64,000 nt of DNA from Ovis canadensis (GCF_042477335.2 NC_091255.1:22856501-22920500), one strand, 5' to 3'; counted from the stretch's first letter, positions 1-10,829 are shown. Notes: generated from the sequence alone by a model not told the origin. A program made the numbers and translations.

Positions 1-12
1 ACGGTTGCTGTG

Positions 13-240
13 GGCTCCCCGGGTGGTTCAGCGGTAAAGAGTCCACCTGCCAAACGGGAGATGCGGGTTTAATCCCTGGATCAGGGAGATCCCCTAGAGG
101 AAGACATGGCAACCCACTCCAGCGTTCTTGCCTGGAGAATCCCACGGACAGAGGAACCTGGCCGGTTACAATCCAGGGGTGGCCGGTTACAATCCAGGGG
201 TCGCAAAGAGTCAGATACTATTTAGTGACTAAATAACAAC
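13..240 (+). repeat. Bov-tA SINE
   Basis: tRNA-Glu-derived head followed by the Bov-A body. Near the 3' end a 21-base unit (ggccggttacaatccagggg + t) is duplicated in tandem at 160-201. Confidence 0.85.
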
Positions 241-259
241 ATAGTTGCTATACAAGGTT

Positions 260-485
260 GTATAGACTTCCCAGGTGGCGCCAGTGGTAAAGAGCCCCAC
301 TGCCAGGAGATGCAAGAAACTTGGGTTGGATCCCTGGGTGGGGAAGATCCCCTGGAAGAGGATACGGCAACCCACTCCAGTACTCTTGCCTGGGAAAACC
401 CATGGACAGAGGAGTCTGGTGGGCTACAGTCCATAGGGTCACAAAGAGTCAGACACGACTGAAGTAACTTAGCACGCATGCACAC
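260..485 (+). repeat. Bov-tA SINE
   Basis: tRNA-Glu head with its box B-like ggttggatccctgg, then the Bov-A body. Flanked by short direct repeats acaaggtt (252-259 and 486-493). Confidence 0.88.
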
Positions 486-493
486 ACAAGGTT

Positions 494-1215
494 ATATTAC
501 TTAGGGTGTTTAATATAGTGATTCATAATTTTTAAAGATCATATTCAATTTACAGTTATAAAATATTGACTGTATTCCCTGTGTTGTATAATGTATCCTT
601 GTAGCTTATTTTATACTTAATTGTTTGTACCTCTTAATCCCCTAGCCCAGCTTGCCCCTTCCCCCTTCCTTCTCCCTACTGGTGAGCACTATTGTTCTCT
701 ATATCTGTGAATCTATTTCTTTTTTGCTCTATTCATTTGTTTGCTGTGTTTTTTAGATTCTGCATGTAAGGATATGATAGTGTTTATTTTTCTCTGTCTG
801 ACTTATTTCACTTAGCATGCTCTGTTGCTGTGAAAGTCACTCAGTTGTGTCCTACTCTTTGCAACCCCAAGGATATAGTCCTTGGAATTCTCCAGGCCAG
901 AATGGGTAGCCTTTCCCTTCTACAGGGGATCTTCCCAATCAAGGGATCAGACCCAATTCTCCCGCATTGCAGGCAGATTCTCTACCAGCTGAGCCGCAAG
1001 GGAAGCCCAAGAATACTGGAGTGGGTAGCCTATTGCTTCTCCAGTGGATCTTCCCGGCCCAGGAATCAAACGGGGGTCTCCTGCATTGCAGGCGGATTCT
1101 TTACCAACCGAACTATCAGGGAATCACTTAGCCCTCCAAGTCCAACCAGGTGGCTGCAAATGGCAATATTTAATTTTTTATGGCTGAGTAGTATTCCATT
1201 GTGTCTGGTGTCCTC
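494..1215 (-). repeat. L1 3' end, split by SINE
   Basis: Antisense artiodactyl-type L1 3' sequence at 494-825 resumes at about 1130-1215 (ggctgcaaatggcaatattt...ctgagtagtattccattg) after the SINE insertion. Confidence 0.75.
826..1128 (-). repeat. Bov-tA SINE, head-duplicated
   Basis: Antisense Bov-tA inserted into the surrounding L1. The tRNA-derived head occurs twice (ends near 1005 and 1125), so this is either a partial tandem duplication or two insertions at the same place. Confidence 0.8.
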
Positions 1216-2628
1216 TTAAACTGGTTTCATCCTCACATTGCCCAGGACCAGTCCCCTAAGCCACCATTTTTCAGCTTGTTTCTTCGGAAGAGCTGCCTTT
1301 ACAGGCAACCCATGCTATCCCTCACTCTGCAGTTTTACCTCGTTTCCCTTTTAGAAACTGAGGGGAAAGATAGAAGGCTGTTGAAATAAAGCTAGACTAA
1401 ACTGGGTGGAATGGGGACAGTTTGCTTTGCTTATCTGAGGAGTCACTGAGCAGCTCAGAGGAACGCAGTGACGTGGTTCTCAGGGACCAGGGGGTTCCTT
1501 ATTCCACTCTTTAGCAGGTGAGAGTGCTGCTGGAGATGGCCCTGAATAAGATGACCAGCCCTTCCCTTGCCACCCAAGCACCTCGGTGGTCCCGAGGCCA
1601 TTGCTGTGCACACTCACATTTCTGTCCAGGTTGGTCACATAACATGACGGCCCCAATCACTGCACTCCCTAACTTCAAGGCCCTTGATCTGAGACCCCTC
1701 CCCTGCTGCCCCCGTAATTCAATCTTGGTGTGACTTTGTTGTGACCCCCTTGCACCTCCTACAAGAGCCATGAAATCTCAGAATCAAAAAATAACTGAAA
1801 AATACAGTGATTTTTAAAGTGTTTTAGATCAAGAAAACTTTTCTTCCAGCAAAATCTTACACAGGAAGCCCCAAATGTAAAACGGGAAAAACGGCAGATG
1901 GGGTCTTATACCCGTGACTCAGCTCCCAAGCGCCTCTGTGCCTCCAGGAAGCTGTGTGTAAAATGCAGTCAACCACCAATGCAGTCAGCCGCCAATGCAG
2001 TCAGCCGCCTTGTTCACAGATGACGAGATGTGAGGGTGACTGGTGCAAAGCCAGCAGAGGCTGGGTGGGGTTAGATCTGGGAGTCCTAGCTCCCTGGCCA
2101 TTGTCCGTGGGGCTTGGTGTGGGCATTCTGCCCTCTTGGCAGGGCATGGGTTCAGTGGGGATCAGGCAGAATAGGGGCATTGGGAGGGATAGGATCTGCA
2201 TTCCCAATCATATTGGGATATTTTTCCTCCTAGCAACCCTTCTCCCCAGGGATGCTGTGTGCTCGCTGAGATCTGGACTTGGCTGCTCTTCCATCCAGAG
2301 TTCAAAGTCATCAGCCAGTCCTTTGGGGGCGGGGTGGTAATTGTCGTGGTCTATGTGCAGGTTGGAAGAGAATTTCCAGACACGAGGCAGAATGAGAGGA
2401 GAAGAGAGTTTACTAAAGCAGGAGATGCTGTTAGACCAGTGGGCTGGCTCAAGACAGAGACAGTGCCTTTCGTGGGCTGGTAGCCAATTTTTATAGCCTC
2501 AAGACAAAGAAACTTCCTGCGAGAAGGGTGCTGTTAGGTGGTTGGTTAGAATGCTATAGGATGGGTATTTTTGTCTAATGTGGGGTCAGGGAGCTGGCCG
2601 GTTTAGAGCAGGGGGACTCATGACAATA
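1216..2628. other. CCL14: No gene recognised; upstream/intron 1 of CCL14
   Basis: Mostly unique-looking sequence. No chemokine signal-peptide exon was seen. A 17-base unit containing aatgcagtcagccgcc repeats imperfectly at about 1968-2010. Confidence 0.5.
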
Positions 2629-2630
2629 TA

Positions 2631-2804
2631 GCTTCCCTGGTGGCTCAGATGGTAAATAATCTGCCTGCAATGCAGGAGACCTGGGTGTGATCCCTGGGTC
2701 AGGGAAGATCCCCTGGAGAAGGGAATGGGAAACCCACTCCAGTACTCCGGCCTGCAGGAGTCCATGGACAGGGGAGCCTGGCGGGCTACAGTCCATGGGG
2801 CGAC
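2631..2804 (+). repeat. Bov-tA SINE
   Basis: Sense copy with gcttccctggtggctcag head. Lies 254 bases before CCL14 exon 2. Confidence 0.88.
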
Positions 2805-3058
2805 TTTGGTGAAGGACTCCACGGGGGTGAGAGAAAGGGAGGCAGGGTGATCGGTGATGAAGGAGAAGAGAAAGAGGAGCCTGGGGGTTAGACTGAGAGG
2901 GAGGCCAGAGGACTGAGCTTTTTCTACATCCTTCTCTCTGAATTCTGGGGTGCTCTCCTTCCTTCCCTCCTCCACCCCCTAGGGTTCCAGAGGCAGCCAG
3001 CACCCCACAGCTTTAACGAGTACCCTGATCTCAGCTTCGCTCCCCTCTTTCTCCTCAG

Positions 3059-3173
3059 GAGGACCTTACCACCCTGCCGAGTGCTGTCTCACCTACGTGA
3101 GCCGGGCAGTTCCCCGGCAGCGCATTTCAAGCTATTATGAGACCAGCAGCCAGTGCTCCAAGCCTGGGATCGT
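3059..3173 (+). CDS. CCL14: CCL14 exon 2
   Basis: 115 nt between the acceptor ctcctcag and the donor gtaggc. It encodes the N-terminal loop and first beta strands, including the CC pair and the third cysteine in SSQCSK. The donor is GT but departs from the usual gtragt at several positions. Confidence 0.93.
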
Positions 3174-3733
3174 GTAGGCGGCACCCGCACACCACCCTGG
3201 GGGAGGGGGAGTCCGTAGGGCTGGGAGCATGGTGGGGGAGGGCAGGGGGGAGAACTCAGGATGGGTGCTCCCCAGAGTGCTCTCAGCTGTGTCCATAGAG
3301 AGAAGTAGCACGGGGTGGGGTGGGGGGAAGCAGACTTGGGGCTCCGGGGCTTTCGGGGGGGCCCTGCTGGGGCCAGGAGGAAGCTGGGCCCATGGATGGG
3401 GTGGGGGGAGAGGGGAAGGGGAGGCAAGGGACACCTCCTGGGTGGGGCATGGAGACGGGACGGGTCTAAGGGGCCCTGAGGGGCTGGACGGTGTATTTCA
3501 GAAAAGACGCTGGCCCTGGAGTGCCTCTAACTAAGGAAGGGGAACCAGTCTGGGCGGGATGAGGAATCTGTGAAGAAGGAAGGGCTGGCGCTCGCTTCCT
3601 GGCTCCCGGAGCCTCAGTTGGTCATCCCTCTCCCCTCTTGTTCCACAGCTTCATCACCAAGAAGGGCCATTACATCTGTGCCAACCCCCGTGATGGCTGG
3701 GTCCGGGACTATATCAAGGAACTGGAGGAGTGA
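3059..3733 (+). CDS. CCL14: CCL14 (HCC-1) CC chemokine, partial: coding exons 2 and 3
   Basis: Secreted CC chemokine. In human, HCC-1 is activated by N-terminal trimming and signals through CCR1, CCR3 and CCR5. Exon 2 (3059-3173) encodes GPYHPAECC onward and exon 3 (3649-3733) encodes FITKKGHYICANP onward to a TGA stop. The GPYHP start, the adjacent CC pair, SQC and the last cysteine in YICANP give the four-cysteine chemokine fold, and the C-terminal helix ends KELEE. Reading phase is preserved across both junctions: exon 2 begins with two bases of a split Arg codon, and intron 2 splits the Val codon after GT, as in the other two chemokines here. The signal-peptide exon (human begins MKISVAA) is not found in the 3,058 bases upstream, so the gene is cut by the window edge or its first exon is displaced. 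Closest alternatives are CCL15/CCL23, but those carry six cysteines and a different N-terminus. Confidence 0.93.
3174..3648 (+). other. CCL14: CCL14 intron 2, very G-rich
   Basis: A 475-base intron with many runs of three to seven G on the + strand between about 3195 and 3450 (for example around 3230-3250, 3315-3330, 3353-3362 and 3397-3422). Runs of this sort are known intronic splicing enhancers in short mammalian introns and can form G-quadruplexes in the pre-mRNA. That role is inference here. Confidence 0.6.
3649..3733 (+). CDS. CCL14: CCL14 exon 3 (terminal coding)
   Basis: Starts after ttccacag. The first base completes the split Val codon. It encodes the third strand with the fourth cysteine and the C-terminal helix (WVRDYIKELEE), then TGA. 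Confidence 0.94.
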
Positions 3734-3845
3734 CCCAGAAGTAATGGAGAAGAACACAGCTTGGGATTTAAAGAGAAGAGGTTGAACCCCACTCCCCTCC
3801 TCCCAACTCAGCCCCAGCCGCCTCCTGGGAGCTGCCCTGACTTGA

Positions 3846-3851
3846 ATTAAA
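3846..3851 (+). terminator. CCL14: CCL14 poly(A) signal ATTAAA
   Basis: ATTAAA, the commonest variant hexamer, lies about 113 bases after the stop codon. It is followed about 20 bases on by T/C-rich sequence, which fits a short chemokine 3' UTR. Confidence 0.65.
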
Positions 3852-4107
3852 GACCAGTCAGGCCCTTCCCTGCCCTCATTCATTTCTGCTAAATTTCCCC
3901 GCTGGCAGCGGACTTGAGGACCCTGATGAGCCCAGCCATGCATGCTCTGGCCGGGCAGCTCAGGGTGTCTCCCTCGGCCTCATGTTTGGCCAGAGCCTGG
4001 TGCAAGAAAAAAAAAAGGGGGTCAGGTCTGCCAAGGAGGTAGAGAGAAACTGAGCAGGAAGTGAGGAAGGCACGCTGTGTAAAGGCTACCTGGAGACAGT
4101 AATGACC

Positions 4108-4230
4108 ACAATAAAAACAGATACTATTTTTGTAGCACCTCCATAGTCCAAGCACCCTGCTAAAGCCATCTATGTGCGTTCATTTATTTAAGCTTCACAA
4201 GGAAAGCTTGATTTTGCAGCTAAATCTTCA
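4108..4230 (+). repeat. MIR-like relic
   Basis: Degenerate MIR core resemblance (ccaagcaccctgctaaagc... and attttgcag). Old mammalian SINE. Confidence 0.4.
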
Positions 4231-4379
4231 TTAAAGGCCTCTCTATAACAGTCATGTTCCATAGTCTTTTTCTGTGCTGGTCCCAAGGCCTTTGTCCCCT
4301 GCTGGCTAAGACAGGAATGATTGATGGACAAATTTTATCCAATTCTTCCCCATCCACATACACACATCAGGTTGCACTA

Positions 4380-4450
4380 TATTGTTTTATTCAGTTCTGT
4401 GTACCCCACAAGGCATAGCAAAAAGTCTGGCCCACATCAGGTGCTCAGGA
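4380..4450 (+). repeat. L2 3' end
   Basis: gcatagcaaaaagtctggcc...gtgctcaggaagtg resembles the L2 terminus, whose natural tail is a short tandem repeat. The adjoining microsatellite probably grew from it. Confidence 0.4.
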
Positions 4451-4635
4451 AGTGGATGGATGAGTGGTAGATGGATGGATGGTGGGTGAATGAGTGGATG
4501 GATGCATAAATGGGTGGATGGATAGGTGGGTGGATGGATGGATGGATGGATGGATAGTGGATGTGGATGAATGGGTGGATGGATGAATGCATAGATGGGT
4601 GGATGAATGGATGGTGGGTGGGTGGATAGACGGAA
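4451..4635. repeat. (TGGA)n microsatellite
   Basis: About 185 bases of imperfect GGAT/TGGA tetranucleotide units with interspersed gtgg and gaat variants. Confidence 0.92.
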
Positions 4636-5033
4636 TGAGAAAGGAACCAAGAGGAAGCTTATGCTCCAGCTGACCCCAAAGGCTCTCAGACCCATCTTCC
4701 AGGTTCAAGGAGCTCTGCATACGCAGAGGAAGAGCACACCCAGTGTAGACCCTATGACCACCCTCCCTGGCCTCCAGCCCTCCACAAAGACCAAGCGGGT
4801 GCCTGCACAGCAAAGGCACAGCAGGCTTCCTCACACCTCCTCTCCTCCACACACAGAGATTAAGGGGGTATCTCGTATACCTACCCTCTTCCCTCATAAG
4901 AAGCCACAGCTTTACCACCACTAACTGCCATGAACCCACCAGGACTAATTGCATTGCCTGCTTTCCCCTATTTTATAAGCAATCTTGCCAAACAGCAAGA
5001 CCCACAAGGATTTTTGACGTCTTTGTTTCCCCA

Positions 5034-5307
5034 CTGCTACTGCTGCTAAGTCGCTTCAGTCATGTCCGACTCTGTGCGACCCAATAGACGTCAGCCCACC
5101 AGGCTCCCCCGTCCCTGGGATTCTCCAGGCAAGAACACTGGAGTGGGTTGCCATTTCCTTCTCCAATGCATGAAAGTGAAAAGTGAAAGTGAAGTCGTCA
5201 GTCGTGTCCGGCTCTTCACGACAACATGGACTGCAGCCCACCAGGCTCCTCTGTCCGTGGGATTTTCCAGGCAAGAGTACTGGAGTGGAGTGCAATCGCC
5301 TTCTCCT
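5034..5307 (-). repeat. Bov-A2 SINE
   Basis: Antisense dimer of two Bov-A units joined by the tgcatgaaagtgaaaagtga linker. Confidence 0.9.
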
Positions 5308-5496
5308 AGCCCCCCCACAACTCCCATCTCCTGAAACACTCCCTCATGCCTCTAGAGGTCACAGTCCATCAAAGAGCAAATCCCCTCTTTCATTTCTTCT
5401 CTGAAAGCTGCCTTCAGCCTGGAACAGGGTTCTGAGGCAGTCTGAAAAGAGAACATACTGAGGGACAGGTCCACGGGCCCACGCTAAGTCATTTTG

Positions 5497-5636
5497 TAGC
5501 CCACCAAGCCCCTCTACTGGAGTGGGTTGTCATGCCTTCCTCCAGGGTATCTTCCCTACCCAGGGACTGAACCTGCATCTCCTGCGACTCCTGCATTGCA
5601 GGTGGATTCTTTATCGTTGAGCCGCCAGGGAAGCCC
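5497..5636 (-). repeat. Bov-tA SINE, 3'-truncated
   Basis: Antisense tRNA-derived head with part of the body, ending ccgccagggaagcccg. Confidence 0.8.
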
Positions 5637-5790
5637 GAGGGGGCAGGTCCAGCTTTAGCCAAAGCCAAGGGCAGAAGCTGAAACTCTAGGACCCAGAAGC
5701 AGGTTGTCAGGTTCACCGTGTTGGACGGCCCTCTGCTGGCCATGATTGGCCACGGTGGCAGATTGAATTAACCCACATTGAGGGCACCCA

Positions 5791-6012
5791 GGCTTCCCAG
5801 GTGGTGCTAGGGGTGAAAAACTCACCTGCCAATGCTGGAGACCCAAGAGAAGCTGGTTTGATCCCTGGGTTAGGAAGATCCCCTGGAAGAGGATACGGCA
5901 ACCCACTCCAGTATTCTTGCCTGGAGAGTCCGAAGGACAGAGGAGCCTGGCGGGATACAGTCCATGGGGTCGCAAAGAGTTGGACATGACTGGAGACTTT
6001 ACCCGCACACAC
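5791..6012 (+). repeat. Bov-tA SINE
   Basis: Sense copy with a diverged head. Flanked by gggcaccca on both sides (about 5782 and 6015), a likely target-site duplication. Confidence 0.85.
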
Positions 6013-6403
6013 AAGGGCACCCAGGAGGGATCAGCCGATTAGACCTGAAACGGGTTCCCAGTCCAAGGTCCAAAGAGGTAAACGAGAGCATCGACAAATG
6101 AGAGAAATGTTTCAGCAAACAAAGATCTGTTGCTTAGGAATTGGGGGAAGAGTATCAGTGGCATAATCTGCAACAAGAAAGTGTGAGTTCCATCGTGTGT
6201 CCTCGGACAGGGGGCGAGGGGAACACTCTTTTCCGAGGTCACTAAACCCTACCCTTGCCTCAGTCTGTGCTCTCTCTAACCCTGCTTTCTGTTGGCCTCC
6301 TGAAGACTGATCACCTGGGGAAAAGGTTGGTTCAACCCTCCCTCTTCTTTCCCAAAGTAGAGATGGGGGCAGGGAACACGATGAAGCCACACAGATTCTG
6401 TTT

Positions 6404-6610
6404 TCAGGACTGCCTATCTGGCTCCTTGGTAAAGAATCCGCCTGTCAATGTAGGAGACTTAGGTTCAGTCCCTGGGTCGAGTAGATCCCCTGGAGGGGGG
6501 CATGGTAACCCACTCCAGTATTCTGACCTGGAGAATCCCACAGACAGGGGAGCCTGGTGGGTTACAGTCCATGGGGCCACAAAGAGTCAAGTCAACTTAG
6601 CGACTAAACA
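6404..6610 (+). repeat. Bov-tA SINE
   Basis: Sense copy about 390 bases upstream of the CCL16 start codon, more diverged than the other copies. Confidence 0.82.
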
Positions 6611-7000
6611 GCATCTGCCTCCTACCCACGTGAGTTTAATTTAGCCTCTCTAAGCCTCAGGGGCCTCATCTGCAAAATGGGAATAAAGTCTTTACTCCCT
6701 TCTGTGAAGTTCAAGTAAAATAGGGCCTGAAGGGAGCTGACACCCAGCACATTCTCCACACCTTCCCTTTCTCTTTTCCTTCATCCAGCTGCAAATATTA
6801 GCAAATTCAACTGTGCACCAGACCCCGCCCTCCACTGCCCTCCCTTTCAGCAAACACGAAGGGAGGACCGTCGTCTCTCCTCCTCCGCCCACTCTGAACT
6901 GGTCAGAGTCCAGAGAGCTGAGGGCCCCGCATGGGTGACCAGCAAGGAAGGATACTGTGTCCGCCCAGCCTCCCCCAGAGCCTGACTGCCCACTGAGAGG

Positions 7001-7070
7001 ATGAAGGTCTCCGTGGCTGCCCTCTTTCTCCTCATCCTCACCATCACTTCTGCTGTTCACAGTCAGCCAA
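7001..7070 (+). CDS. CCL16: CCL16 exon 1 (signal peptide)
   Basis: The ATG in agaggATGa starts a 23-codon hydrophobic signal-peptide exon plus the first base of a Lys codon. The donor is gtgagt. It aligns with the human MKVSEAALSLL start and is two residues shorter. Confidence 0.95.
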
Positions 7071-10000
7071 GTGAGTCCACCTGCCCCTGGGGGGTGGCAC
7101 TGAGGTGAGGGAACAGGGAGCGGGCCGCGAGGTGATGCCAAGAGTGCTCTCAGGCCTCTGTCATCAGCCCCAGGCCCCCTCCCCGCCTGCACCCGTAGCT
7201 GCTGCCCACCGGCCCCTGGCAAGCAGAGCCGAGCTGAGCAGAGCTGCTGGGGCTGGGCAGTTTCAGGAAGCTGGGTCGAGGTCATGTCAGGAGTCCTGAG
7301 GACACAGCAGGAATGATCATTTGGGAGGAAGAGCCAAGGAAGGAGCAGAGGGGACAATCACAGACGTACGTGATGAGGAGGAAGGCGAGGCAAAAGGCGA
7401 GGGTGGGAAAAGACATGCCTGCTATGGCAGGGTGGAGGGAGTCAGGGAGGCTGGCGGAGGGACGTCTGGGGCTAAGCCCAGGACGGGGAGTCTGAAGCTA
7501 GACACCCCTTGCAGGCAGGGTCTGTTGTAGATTTCTGGGACTGCCATGGCAACCGAGAGACGCCCCAGTGGGATGCCCACATGTGCCATTTGAGGATTTC
7601 TGGGCCCTTGTCTCCATCTCCCAGCCTAGGGCTAGAAAGTTTGTAGAAAAGAGAAAAGGGGTTGAAGGAGATCGAAAGGCTTTGGAGCCACAAGACAGAC
7701 GCATGGGCTCTGCCTCTACGAGCCTTTATGAGGGCTGGTGGCAGGCCAGGGACCAGAGACTCAGGCCATCTCTCAGTACACACCCGCCCTCAATGGCCCC
7801 AGCCCTTCCTTTCTCCCTAAGGCTGCCCTTGGCACGTAGTCTGGCTGGATTCTGCCTTTGTGAACCCTCGGGGGAGCGAGGGTCACACAGACCGTGTAAT
7901 CTGCCCACGCACTCTCAGGACGCCCCTGGTCCTTGTAAACATCGCCTTAAAGAACCAGGGCCACTGTGGGTAGAGGTGCCGCCTGGGGATGGGAGGGGGC
8001 AACAGTGCCCTTCGGGAATGCCAGGCAGGAAGAAAAATGGCCCAGCCAAAGCATGGATCAGCCAAATGGTGCCCTGGAGACATCTCAGGCTTTGCCACCT
8101 ACTGGACGCAAGTGTCAGGGATTTGCACTCTGCAGGTCTGGGGGCTGGGGAAGGTGATATCCTCGAGTGATGAGCAGTCAGGGGAGCTCAAGGGAGACAC
8201 AGCGCTACCAACCAACCAAGTCTGGCCTCCTGGGAGTGTCAGAGAGAGGCAGAGAGAGTACTTTCCAGGCCAGTAGAGTGGCCATTACTACCATTAGCTC
8301 TTTTAAAAAAAAAAGAAAAAGTTTTTATTTTGCATTGGAGTACAGCCATTAACAATGTTGTGACAGTTTCAGGCGGACAGGGAAGGAACTCAGCCATATG
8401 TATACATGTCCACTCTCCCTACCATCAGCTCTTAATCACAAGCACTGACACTTTCTACACCAGACTCTGAGTTAAGGGTTTTACAAGCATTTTCTCAACT
8501 CATCCTCACCACGATCCTAGGACATAACTTTTTTTTCTTATTATTGATTTATTTTTATTGAAGTATAGTTGATTTACAATGTTGTTAATTCCTGTTATAC
8601 AGCAAAGTGATTTGGTTACACATATATATGCATTCTTTTAAAATGTTGTTTCATTATAGTGTAGCATAGGATAGTTTGATACTTGCAGAATAATTGTTTT
8701 ACAATGTTGTATTAGTTCCTGCTGTACAACAGTGTGAATCAGCTGTATGTTTGCATACATCCTTGCCCTCTTGGGCCTCCCTCCCACCCATCATCCCACC
8801 ACTTTAGGTCATCACAGGGCACTGAGCTGAGCGCCCTAGGTTATACAGTGGCTTCACACTAGCTACCTGTTTTACTCATGAGCAATGGCAACCCACTCCA
8901 GTGTTCTTGCCTGGAAAACCCTATGGGCAGAGGAGCCTGGTGGGCTGCAGTCCATGGGGTTGCTGAGGGTCGGACATGACAGAGCGAATTCACTTTCACT
9001 TTTCACTTTCACGCATTGGGGAAGGAAATGGCAACCCACTCCAGTGTTCTTGCCTGGAGAATCCCAGGGACGGGGGAGCCTGGTGGGCTGCCGTCTATGG
9101 GGTCGCACAGAGTCGGACACGACTGAAGCGACTTAGCAGCAGCAGCAGTGTATATATGTCTATATGTCAATGCTACTGTCTCAATTCATCCTGCCTTCTC
9201 CTTCCCCTACTGTGTAGCACAGAGCTTTTTTACTTTCTTTTAAAGGGTGAAGACATCCAGAGAGGTTAAGAAATTTGCCCGTGATTCAAGTCATTTAGTC
9301 AAGACTCCAACCCATGCTGTCTGGCCCCAAAACTTAAATACAAGCCTTTCCCCCTTGCCCTGACTTCTGCTCATCCCTGTATCTCAGCCTCCCACCGACC
9401 TCAGCTTCTCTGGTGCCTTTAGGACAGAATCCAGGCTCCCCGACACAGTTCAGAAGGGGTGCAGCCCTCCCCGCCCTCTTTAATATCCTCTTCCTACTTC
9501 TTCCTTCCCACCTTGCACTGCGGCTCCTGGAACTGCTCCATCCTCCCAGACACGCTGGGCTTCCCCCACCGCAGGCCTCCATATATTTCTTTCTTCCAGA
9601 TCCCATGACCCCTCTGTCTGCCTAAGTCCTGCTCATCCTTCAGGAATCAGCTCAGACACCACCTGCTGCGGGACTTCTTCCTCAACCACCCAGGCTGGGT
9701 CAGGTGCTCCTCGTTCTGTTCCCATAGCCCCTTGCGTCAAATTCTACTCTATCCCAGACCACATTCGATTGTAGTGTTTATCTTTTCACTTTGCTTTTTC
9801 ACTCAGACTGGTCTGTAAGGGACACAGGAGTAGTGACTGTATCTTCCACGTGTTCTAACTCCCATGGAGCCTGGCTTGTAATAGGAGCTCAATACATGTT
9901 TGCCCAGTCAGGTTCATCAGCAAATGTGAACCCCCCAGTCCTTTGTACTTCATGAATCTCAGTCCAGAGGCTGAAAGATCTACAGAAGATTCACCTTTTT

Positions 10001-10829
10001 CACTTGTCTGTTACCCATCAAGCTACCATCAATCCCTGCTGACAGACGGCTTTGCCATCACAAGAGCGGACAAAATGCAAGAGATGGGAGATGAAGGTGG
10101 GCAGCCATGGGCTCCCTCTCCGCCTTCTTAACTCAGCTTTCAATGTCATTCCCTCAGAAATTCCTGAGTCGGTGAACCCCCCACCCACCTGCTGCCCGAA
10201 GTATCATGAGAAAGTATTGCCGAAAAAACTGGTGGTGGGATACAGACAGGCCCTCAACTGTCACCTGCCGGCAATCATGTGAGCACCGTTCTGCAGACAT
10301 TTACGGGGAGCGGGAAGGGGAGCCCAAGGCTGGATCGGGGTACACAGAACCAAGACTCCATGCTAGAACAGGGGAGCCCCAGTTAAGGGCCCGGGCTTTG
10401 ACTCTCACGGGACAGGCCTGGGTTTTGTTCTAGACTTTGCCACTTACAGAGGCGCGTGGCCGGTTCAAGTGGTCCAAGAAACGGTGGCCATAATGGAACC
10501 CGAGCCTGAGGGTCTAGGCTGAATGGGGAAGGGCTGAAAGAAGAGGTGATGAGGTCTAGAGGCCAGAGGGGAGTTTTTTGAGGGAACCCAGACAGGGGGA
10601 GGCCTAGGGAGGTGGTACAGGGCGTGAGGCAAGCCCCCGGTGAGCTAGAAGTGGGGGCGTGTGGACTGGACCCCTAACTTCTCCAGGCCCCCTGACGGTC
10701 TAACTCTGCCCCCACAGCTTCATCACCAAGCGGAAACGAGAGGTCTGTACCAACCCCGAAAACGACTGGGTCCAAGAGTACATCAAGGATCCCAGACTTC
10801 CTCTGCTGCCTTCCAGGAGGTTGGCTTAG
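7001..10829 (+). CDS. CCL16: CCL16 (LEC/HCC-4) CC chemokine, three exons, C-terminally short
   Basis: Secreted, liver-type CC chemokine. Human CCL16 is a ligand of CCR1, CCR2, CCR5 and CCR8. Exons 7001-7070, 10158-10278 and 10718-10829 join in phase to a 100-residue precursor. Residues 1-21 are a signal peptide ([11 protein letters not shown]...TSAVHS), followed by QPKIPESVN. Cysteines are CC at TCCPK, one in ALNCHLPAI and one in [21 protein letters not shown] and [11 protein letters not shown] are the diagnostic CCL16 stretches. Human CCL16 has 120 residues with an unusual C-terminal extension. Here a TAG falls inside the extension region after PSRRLA, and the frame beyond it still resembles the human tail (GQPQ at 10857-10868). 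The gene keeps the chemokine fold but loses the last ~19 residues of the extension. It lies about 3.3 kb downstream of CCL14 on the same strand. No clear 3' poly(A) signal was seen close to the stop. Confidence 0.96.
8305..8427 (-). repeat. L1 3' end fragment
   Basis: Antisense L1 3' terminus beginning with poly-A/T-rich sequence, then ttttgcattggagtacagcc. In CCL16 intron 1. Confidence 0.65.
8528..8881 (-). repeat. L1 3' end fragments
   Basis: Antisense L1 3' UTR (ttattgaagtatagttgatttacaatg) followed by a second overlapping piece of the same region from about 8690. In CCL16 intron 1. Confidence 0.7.
8882..9149 (+). repeat. Bov-A2 SINE
   Basis: Sense Bov-A dimer ending in the typical (agc)n tail at 9136-9147. 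Confidence 0.92.
9242..9330 (+). repeat. MIR relic
   Basis: agagaggttaagaaatttgc and the following caagactccaaccca match the MIR core. Confidence 0.55.
9400..9920 (+). repeat. L2 LINE 3' end
   Basis: Matches the L2 3' end: cctactcatccttcag-type stretch at 9628, cccatagccccttgc at 9720, and the terminal agcctggcttgtaataggag...caatacatgtttg. Confidence 0.6.
10158..10278 (+). CDS. CCL16: CCL16 exon 2
   Basis: Acceptor ccctcag, donor gtgagc, 121 nt. It encodes [12 protein letters not shown] through NCHLPAI, with three of the four cysteines. Confidence 0.97.
10718..10829 (+). CDS. CCL16: CCL16 exon 3 (terminal coding, early stop)
   Basis: Acceptor cccacag. It encodes [13 protein letters not shown], the WVQEYIKDP helix and a short tail [12 protein letters not shown] before TAG at 10827-10829. 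Human continues about 19 residues further from the equivalent position. Confidence 0.95.

Noticed and set aside
4451-4635. CRISPR-like or minisatellite array
   Set aside because: The units are four bases long without spacers; it is an ordinary tetranucleotide microsatellite.
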